DNA of 64,000 nucleotides from Acorus gramineus. Taxonomy: Eukaryota > Streptophyta > Magnoliopsida > Acorales > Acoraceae. This document shows, in pieces, positions 57,029 to 64,000 of this stretch. A program made the position numbers and the translations under genes. The notes under the pieces were generated by a model. The model was not told the DNA's origin and searched no databases. It saw only the letters and a program-made list of their open reading frames with translations. Numbering within the stretch: position 1 is the stretch's first letter; the number at the start of each line of letters is the position of its first letter. The DNA lies in assembly GCA_030737835.1 (NCBI GenBank), contig CM060855.1:3528478-3592477 (forward strand). The letters run 5' to 3'.

Positions 57029-60000
57029 ATGGAGGTCACAGAGAAGAAGAAGGTACGTTGTTTGATTGTTCTTGTTTTATCCTTTTTTTTTTTTTCACTC
57101 TGTTTGTTTGCATGTTGTGTTTATTTTTTTTTTCTTTTGGAGAAGTTGATGGTGGTGTTTTTTGTTTTCGGTTTTAGATTTGAATTGTTCAGTGAGTGTT
57201 TTTGGTTGTCTCCTTTGTGGGTTTTATGGGTTTTGATGTTTCTTTTGTGGGTTTTGGTTTCTTGGTTTTTGAGGTTTTTCTTTCTCTTGAGAAAGGGATT
57301 TCTGAAGTGAAGCACAGGAGGAGAGGCATTTTGGGGATCACCCAATTTAGGGTTTTTTTGAGATTTGTGTGTGTGTTTGGTTTGATGATTATGGGATGGC
57401 TAATGGGTTTAGTTTCTTTGATGATTGGTGGCCTTGCATTGCTTTAGTGCTCTACCTGGGTTTTGATTTGGGATGTGACTTGGGCATTCTGAATTTTTTT
57501 AGGGCACTGTTACACAGTTGCAGTCCCATTTGTAGTCCTTCCTTCTTTTTTTTTTTCTAATGAAGTAACTTTGTTAAATAAAATATATATGGATTTTTGG
57601 AAATAGAGTGTATTATGTGAAGAATACTATAATAGTTCTAAAATTAAAGCATGAGTGGTGTATAAGGAGGGCTGCAGTTGGGGATGCCCCTAATATTTTT
57701 AAATTTTGTAAGGTTCTTTTCTATTTTTCTTTTTAGAGATGAATATGGTTCTTTTCTATTAGATGTCGAAACTTTGATAGAGGGTTGAGAATTGAGATCC
57801 TATGTATCATTTAGACGTTAAATCGGTTAGCCACCTAGAGTTTAAGCGGGATAGGGGGCGAGGCAAAACGCCTTTGTGGGTGCTTAGGTGGATGTTAGAC
57901 TCACCTTTTGAAACATTGGTCATAACAAAAGCACAACACAGTCACAAGACACTGTGTTTGTGCACAATCATGAAAGGAAAATGAAAAAAAGTGAATGAAT
58001 TTGGGTCAAAAGGATCTCATGTGGACCTCATTTTCTTTCACTTTCCATCACACACAAACATACCATAGTGAGTTGTGAACACTCATAGAAATGGGGCTTG
58101 TCAAGGTGTTCGTGGAGAGTATAAAGTGTGTACATAGACAATGAAGGATCTCATGTGGAGACATGCAAGTTACTTACGAAACAATTTGTATGAAAGCTGG
58201 CCGGGATTGACACAATTTTTTGAACCTAGCTTTTTCTCCATCTTGGGCTCCTCGACGATGAGGTTGATTCGTGGGTCTTCAAGGAAGATTAATTTTCCTA
58301 GACTAGATGTTTTCTTATTCTTGTATCATTGAAGAGTTCAAGTAGACGATGAAGTTTTTAATTTAATCAAAGATGAATACTAATTGGAAAGGTCATTAAT
58401 CATGTTCGTTAAATTCTAATTTGGTCGTTCTTTTTTATTATTCAATGGAAGGCATTGATGACATGATTTTTGCAATTTGGTCTTTGGCATTTTGAGATCT
58501 ATTATTGTTCAATTAGATGGTGATGATTGTATGGTCTCGCTGTTAGTGAATCCATGGCTCATGATGGTTTCACGTTATAACTATTAACTTCAAAACACTT
58601 GACTTATTCCTACCATCCGGGAATCGTTCAGTGCATCCATGGTTGATGATGGGGACTGATCCATGCGGGCGAAGGTGTCACAATCGTTTGTTCCTATGGT
58701 GGTGTGGTTAGTGTAGTTGACTAGAAATTAAGTTATCTTTAGAGGCCAGACAAAGAACACTTGGGAGATGATGGTTAACTCCATTTAGGATTGGGGAAAA
58801 TCTTGTGTAGGGGCAAACTCTATTTGCTTTGTGGCGGATGTGGTGTTGATCCGCAAGTAGGGCGTGCGGTGGTTTTCTGTGGGACATTAGTAGAATACTC
58901 TTCTGCTGAGGGTTCATCTCGGAACATCTTCTTTATTTGGTTTTTACTTGCTTTGTTTGCAACTCCTTTGGGCTTTCGCCTCATCATAAAATGAGGGTGT
59001 CTGCCCACCATTATCTTTTTTTTTTTAAAAGCAAATTTTGATTCTTATGTGGATTGAGTTCATTGAAGGTGATTAGGTGACAAATATGATGGTCTAGCTG
59101 TTAGGGTCAACATTTGATGGTGGCAATCCGTGGCTATAATTGCATATCTTGCCGGTTTATCTTTTCAACTCTTAATAATATAATCATAACAAATCCTACA
59201 AAAATTTATCAAATATGTAGATTTAGTCTATGTCAAAAAGGGATGAATTGAATAACTAACTAGATAAACAAAGCAAAAGAAAGAATGAAGCAACCTTCAA
59301 TCTATTTTGAAAAATCAAGCCTACACCTGTTCTATGTAGCCATCTCAATGATGGCATACAGGGACATGATGGAAGGGGCTTACTTTGCTTAGATCAATGC
59401 CCACACCTGTATAGTCATGAAAAAGTCTTAGAATCACCCTGTTCAAGTTGTGATTTGCATCATTTTCTCCGTGTTGGAATAAATTCATCCTTGTGTTCAA
59501 AGAGTTGAGTGTTCTTGAGTGACGAATTTCAAGGTTGGTAATAAGCATTCATAGTGTAGCTTTGTAGTAAGCATTCATGGATATGAAGATGATCCATCAT
59601 TGGCAATGGATACTAGACACATCCGTTGGTTAGGTACACTTTGTTATATAGGAGTCAGGTCTTCATTTTCTCCCATAGCCTTCTCCAAAAATAGCTCAAG
59701 AATTTAGTGTCGTCGTTTTGCAAAGATTGAAAAGAAGAATGATTATAAGGAAGGAAAAAGTCTTTCATTTGGCTTTTAATAAGCCAATCGATTGTTCAAA
59801 AAATGTCTGTATCTAACCTGGAAACCATACCTAAAAAATAAAAAATTATTTGACATACGAAAAATCTGTATTCGTATCTCGAAACATTTGTCCATATTTG
59901 AATTATTTCGGATCAGATGCATATATAATTGTATCAAGATCCGAAGAATATATGTATCTAGAGTATTATATTAAGGGAGAGGAGAGTCTCCGGTCTTGTT

Positions 60001-63000
60001 TTAATTTTTGTGACTTCTATATGTTTTGATCATCAATGAACGGTCTAGATTTTGTACAATAACTTGAAGGCTATAATGGTAAATCACCTTTTAAAATCAT
60101 CATGGCTTTGTTTGACTCTCGTCTCCATTTGGCTTTCCAGCCCCCTCCCTCTCTCCCCTCTTTTTGTACCTCTCTCCCCCTCTCCCAATCCCAATTTTTC
60201 TTTCCTCCGTCTTCTTCACTCTCTCTCCCCTCCCATTCTCTCTCTCTCCCACCTCTCTTGCTCCCACCCTCTCCCCGTCTCCCTCCTCTCTCTCACTTCT
60301 CTCTCCGTCTCAATCTCGCACTTCTTTTTCTCTTCGTGTGCCTCACTTTCCCTCTCTCTCTCTCTCTCCCCTTCCCTCCCTCCCCGATTCTCTCTCCGGC
60401 CTGACCTGCCTTGCTCCCTGGCCTACCTCTTGCTTTTCATTCTTCTCTCTTGCCTGATCCTCCTCTCCATCTAAATCGCCGTTGGTGTGTTTACTTTTGT
60501 GACCCTCAACTTCTATGTTGCTCTTTAAATATCAAAAGTCAAAGGACCATAGGAGACTCCCTTATATTAATATAATATTTACTTATTAATTATTATATTA
60601 ATATTTGGGATTAGTACGAGCTTTCGCATGAAACATTTTAGTCTTACTGAAACACCGGAGATTCAAAAATACACTTTTGAGTTTCACAAACCCAAACCGC
60701 AACGCGTGACTATTCTCACTCACACCTCCTCTACCCATCATCCTTGCCGCACTTAATTCTTCTTGTTGTGGCGTATGGCTATTCTTGAAAGGGATCCTCC
60801 GCCACCTTTCTGTCTTCCGAATTGGCAACTTCACCTCCCTGCCCAACCTGTAGACACAAACTTTAAACCCCCTCATTTTCTCTTTTGTTCATGGTGTTTT
60901 GTAGCTTTATTTTAGTGGGTTTAGTTTATATTTTGGTTTTTGTTTTCGTGTATTTCTGTTTTTTTTCATGTTTACTAGCATTTTTTTTTTGTTTTTTTTA
61001 CTATTTAAAGTGAATGTTTGACTGTTGTATGGAATGGTTGGAAATGAAGTATGTTTCAGTGTTTTCTCATTTGTTCACGGTGATTTGTAGCTTTATTTCA
61101 ATGGGATGAAATGATTTTATTTATGGAGATGTAAGCTGATTTTTTTGGGTGATAACTATCATACTTTTTTCATTTTAGAAGGACTTTTTTTATTCATTTG
61201 GAGTGGGCAGTTGATGGATTTGTTTTATTAATTTCGAACATCGGATATATGGATTTGGATACCGGATATTGGATATTTGATTGTATTTGTCTCCATTTAA
61301 AAGTTTAGCATATGTAGGATAATTATCCTAATCCAAATCTGAATTTTGGATTCCAGATAACTGTTTGTCAGAAGTGTGGTGACAAGGGCTATCCTGAGCT
61401 TCTTATTTACTGTGTGAAGTGCCACGTTTCTGCTGAGCATCGGTATGTTGACTTTCCTCCACTTCACTTTCTTATCCAATGTAGTCATTTATTTTTTATG
61501 AACTGTCTTCTAGGTGTGTTCATTGATTGTTTTGTGCTTATTAGTCCATTTTAGTTACCTGACCAAATACTGGGTTTCTTCTCATAGACAATTTTTATAA
61601 TTCTTCTTCCAGCTATTGTTTGGATAACATCCCAAGGAGTCCTGAAGATGAAGTTGTTTGGTCATGCGAAGAGTGCATGCTAAATGTTCCTTTAGCAGCT
61701 TTAATGAGTCAGGAAAATGTCACGATTTCTTCAAAGAGGCTCGGAGAACCGAGCGGGAGTTCAACTGAAGTACACGAATGGCCACTAAAAAGGAGAGTTA
61801 TTGGATCTCCAAGAAGCATTTTAGGTTATCGGCCTTTTGTCGAATGCCAGGCTTATTCTGATGCGATTCCTTTACGTAAGAGTATCTGGAGGTAAGCACA
61901 TTGAACCTTAATTCAATCCTTCATGTTTCTATATTTAGGGATGGATGTTATTTGATATTGCATGATCAAGACTCAAGAGAGGAATAGGAATAAAGTGGAT
62001 TAACTACATCAAAACTGAACATTTTGGGGTGTTACAGAGGAAGGTTAAATATTGATTAAAAGAAATTACTGGACGGGCTTTGGTGTAAGTTATATGGTTG
62101 GTTAAAAATTAGATAGAAGTGCTAGGTTTCCTTTTCTCATCCAAGAGAAAGGATGGTAGATTTTCAAAGGGAAGGCAAGACACAGATAAACTAGATTGAC
62201 AATATAAGTGCACTTGTGTGGTAAGTCAAAAGATTTAGAAACTTGATCAATCCATTGGGAAAGTGTGAATGCTGATGCTGTTTTGCCTATTTCATTGTTT
62301 ACAGGGGATCTTTTGATGTTTCTCTATGGAAATGCGGTCCGTTCAAGGCACACTTATCTATTAAAGCTTGTCAGAAAGTGGTCGATGTTGCAAAGAAGTT
62401 GCCAAAGTTCCTGCATGTGGAAGAACATCATTTGAGTCGTGATGAATGGCCTCAAAGTTTGCAGATAACACCTCCTACAGATGAGAACATTGGTTTATAT
62501 TTTTTTCCAGAAAGGTATGATCTTATTTTCAAAGATCACGGTTAATTTTGCTCCGCGGTTTTCTGATTGGTGTGCCTCATTTTCTAACTGTTGCAGGCAT
62601 AGAAAGAGATTAAATATGCTGGAGAAGGCTGCCAGGGACAAAACTTTGAGGGTCATACTTGATGACGCTGAACTCCTGGTGTTCTCTTCTTATGTTTTGC
62701 CACAGCAACATCAGAGTAAGTTTTTAGTAGTATTTTTAAAAAATTACCAGGTTTCTGTAATACATCAGCAGACTGTCACTCAACAAGCTACTAAGACTAA
62801 ACCTAAAACATTATCTTATTTGTTTTAAAAGCTAAAGACAATTATAGAAGTTAATGTACTAATCTACAATGGAAAACATTTTAGCAGGCACAAGGACTTC
62901 AAAATTTTTCATTCCAAATTCAATAATACAAGCATGTCAAATCTAAATGTTAATGTGCTGGATAATGATTCCATAAATGCTAGGGGGTCTCAGGTAAAGA

Positions 63001-64000
63001 TTTATTATATAACTGTTGGAAAGATATGCTATGATTTTCAATCCATTTTATATTTTGATGGTCAAGAACTAATCTTATTGGATCTGAAGGAGTAATAATT
63101 GCAAGATTGGGATATTGATAACAAAATGAGACATAATCAGGAATCTTTGTTTTCACCTTCCTAGCAATGCCAAAGCGGATATCTGTCTTCAGTCAAAGTA
63201 GGATTCATTGGAGTCACCTATATAAAAAGGCCTGAGAAGGATCAAATTTTGTAAATAATGTTTAAATAATGTCGATTACCTGTTACATGGGCAGCATCCT
63301 TTCAACCAAAAAAACCTAGTGACCTTAGATTTGTGCTTCTAATACAATATCTGAAATAATAATATGAGTTTCAATTTTTTGGTGATAACAAACTCAGCAA
63401 ACGAAAAACAGTTCTGTTCGCTATCTTCAGATATAATGTTGCGTGCATGTTTGATGTAGGCACCCACTATTTTATTGATAGGGTCTTGGAATATGCATAT
63501 GATATTCTGTAATACTGTTATGCATTGTTCTAGGTTGGAAAGGAAGATGACATACCTTTATGTTTCACAAATGAGGTTTTTTTTTACTCATTAGTTTTTA
63601 TGAAGGCACAACAATATAAATCATGTTCTGTGGCAATTTCTTATACAAATTTTGAAGAATGCTTTGTTATTGTTTCAACATCATTCATATTTGGTAATTT
63701 TTTTATGACACAGGATTTCTTGGAAAGTTCTATCTGTGGGGGTTGTTCAGGAGAAAGCAACTTTCGATGCTCAACCAACCAACTGAGTACGTCTTCTCAA
63801 ACACCAATGCCAAGCGAAAACTCTCTGTATCAGATGATTCTATAGAAACTCGTGTCCCTCTCGGCGCAGATAAATCTACGGACCAGTCCACGTGTGAATC
63901 TAGAGAAGAAAACGTGACAGATGAGGATCGCGGTGCGAGTCACGCGAGAATGAAGGCGCCATTGCAGGCCTCGTGCTTGAATCTGTTTCCGCTGGTGGTG
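57029..64000 (+). CDS. PHD-finger protein, AIPP2/PAIPP2-like (At1g43770 type), 3' end beyond window
   Basis: Exons 57029-57052, 61357-61442, 61613-61891, 62305-62514, 62597-62715 and 63714-64000+ join in frame for 335 codons with no stop before the edge. Residues 9-58 form a C4HC3 PHD finger: C12, C15, C27, C30, H36, C39, C55, C58. After a basic linker, residues ~128-260 carry the family's second conserved domain: SIWRGSFDV, IKACQKVVDVAKKLPKF, DENIGLYFFPE, LDDAELLVFSSYVLP, then RFLGKFYLWGLFRRK. The tail is Ser/Asp/Glu-rich. Relatives AIPP2/PAIPP2 in Arabidopsis join BAH-domain protein AIPP3 and phosphatase CPL2 in a complex reading unmethylated H3K4 and H3K27me3 and repressing transcription; this shorter protein may act similarly, by inference. 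The first exon (MEVTEKKK) rests on phase, context and TATA box, so it is less sure than the rest. Confidence 0.85.
60121..60470. repeat. CT-rich low-complexity tract in the PHD gene intron
   Basis: About 350 bp are almost entirely C and T on the plus strand (CTCTCTCCC, CCCTCCC words). The overlapping long open frames in all three forward frames follow from this composition and are not genes. The tract could form triplex DNA. Confidence 0.85.
60874..61105 (+). repeat. direct repeat of ~45 bp (60874-60919 and 61061-61105)
   Basis: Both copies carry TTTTCTC, TTTGTTCA(T/C)GGTG, TTTGTAGCTTTATTT and end in ATGGG or GTGGG, with a few mismatches; spacing is about 187 bp. They lie in intron 1 of the PHD gene. 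The function is unknown. Confidence 0.6.

Larger units (their letters stand above)
57053..61356 (+). other. first intron of the PHD-finger gene (4304 nt)
   Basis: The donor is GAAGAAG|GTACGT and the acceptor GGATTCCAG|ATAACT, phase 0. It is much longer than the gene's other introns (170-1000 nt). It holds T-rich sequence, a CT-rich tract, a 45-bp direct repeat and a possible inverted-repeat element at 59971-60563. A different first exon inside this stretch cannot be excluded. Confidence 0.6.

Noticed and set aside
60052-60474. overlapping open frames of 97-140 codons
   Set aside because: They arise from the CT-rich tract in all forward frames and encode only Ser/Pro/Leu low-complexity sequence inside an intron.
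62886-62994. possible extra exon of the PHD gene (AG before GCACAAGG, CAG|GTAAAG after)
   Set aside because: In the phase left by exon 5 it hits a stop codon, while direct splicing to 63714 gives the conserved GKFYLWGLFRR sequence.
1-64000. CRISPR arrays, operons, bacterial-type sites
   Set aside because: The window is plant nuclear DNA; the repeated units seen are microsatellites or transposon arms.

Overview
The window is nuclear DNA from a flowering plant. Its genes have many introns with plant-type GT-AG boundaries, T-rich intron ends and CT-rich leaders. The spaces between genes are very AT-rich and packed with MITEs, foldback elements and retrotransposon scraps. The largest protein is a plant-specific phytocalpain, DEK1. 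From memory its linker and LG3 segments look more like Arabidopsis than maize, so a non-grass angiosperm is likely; I cannot name the species.

Three protein-coding genes can be supported. (1) 5.4-9.6 kb, minus strand: a complete RZ-1a-type glycine-rich RNA-binding protein (RRM plus CCHC zinc knuckle, 201 aa), with two coding exons, a ~2.5 kb 5'-leader intron and probably a 3'-UTR intron. (2) 20.3-40.1 kb, plus strand: a complete DEFECTIVE KERNEL 1 gene. I resolved 30 coding exons that join in frame into 2165 codons, covering a polytopic membrane module with a long loop, a charged linker, an LG3 domain and a C-terminal calpain (CysPc + C2L) with an intact Cys/His/Asn triad. Three of its 29 introns are GC-AG. 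(3) 57.0 kb to the right edge, plus strand: the first 335 codons of a PHD-finger protein of the AIPP2/PAIPP2 (At1g43770-like) type. It has a 24-nt first coding exon and a 4.3 kb first intron, and is cut by the window edge.

The remaining sequence is mostly transposon-derived: a hAT-like element at 10.8-11.9 kb; LTR-like fragments at 12.6-13.4 and 15.7-16.4 kb; at least five copies of one Tourist-like MITE family; a second Tourist-like family (one copy in a DEK1 intron, another at 52-53 kb split by a nested element); and several MULE-like foldback elements with 9-10 bp target duplications (45.97-46.47 kb, 48.87-50.04 kb, a mini-copy at 19.6 kb). Three short antisense LINE-like 3' ends sit in DEK1 introns, each with a recognisable target-site duplication.

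The three genes are not a functional cluster. They are unrelated housekeeping or developmental genes: RNA chaperone/splicing, cell-fate calpain, and chromatin reader. I see no clearly new biological system. The points most worth checking are the three GC-AG introns of DEK1, a LINE-like insertion 14 nt after a DEK1 splice donor, the large hairpin-forming element at 48.9-50.0 kb, and a GC-rich inverted repeat at 45.0-45.4 kb.
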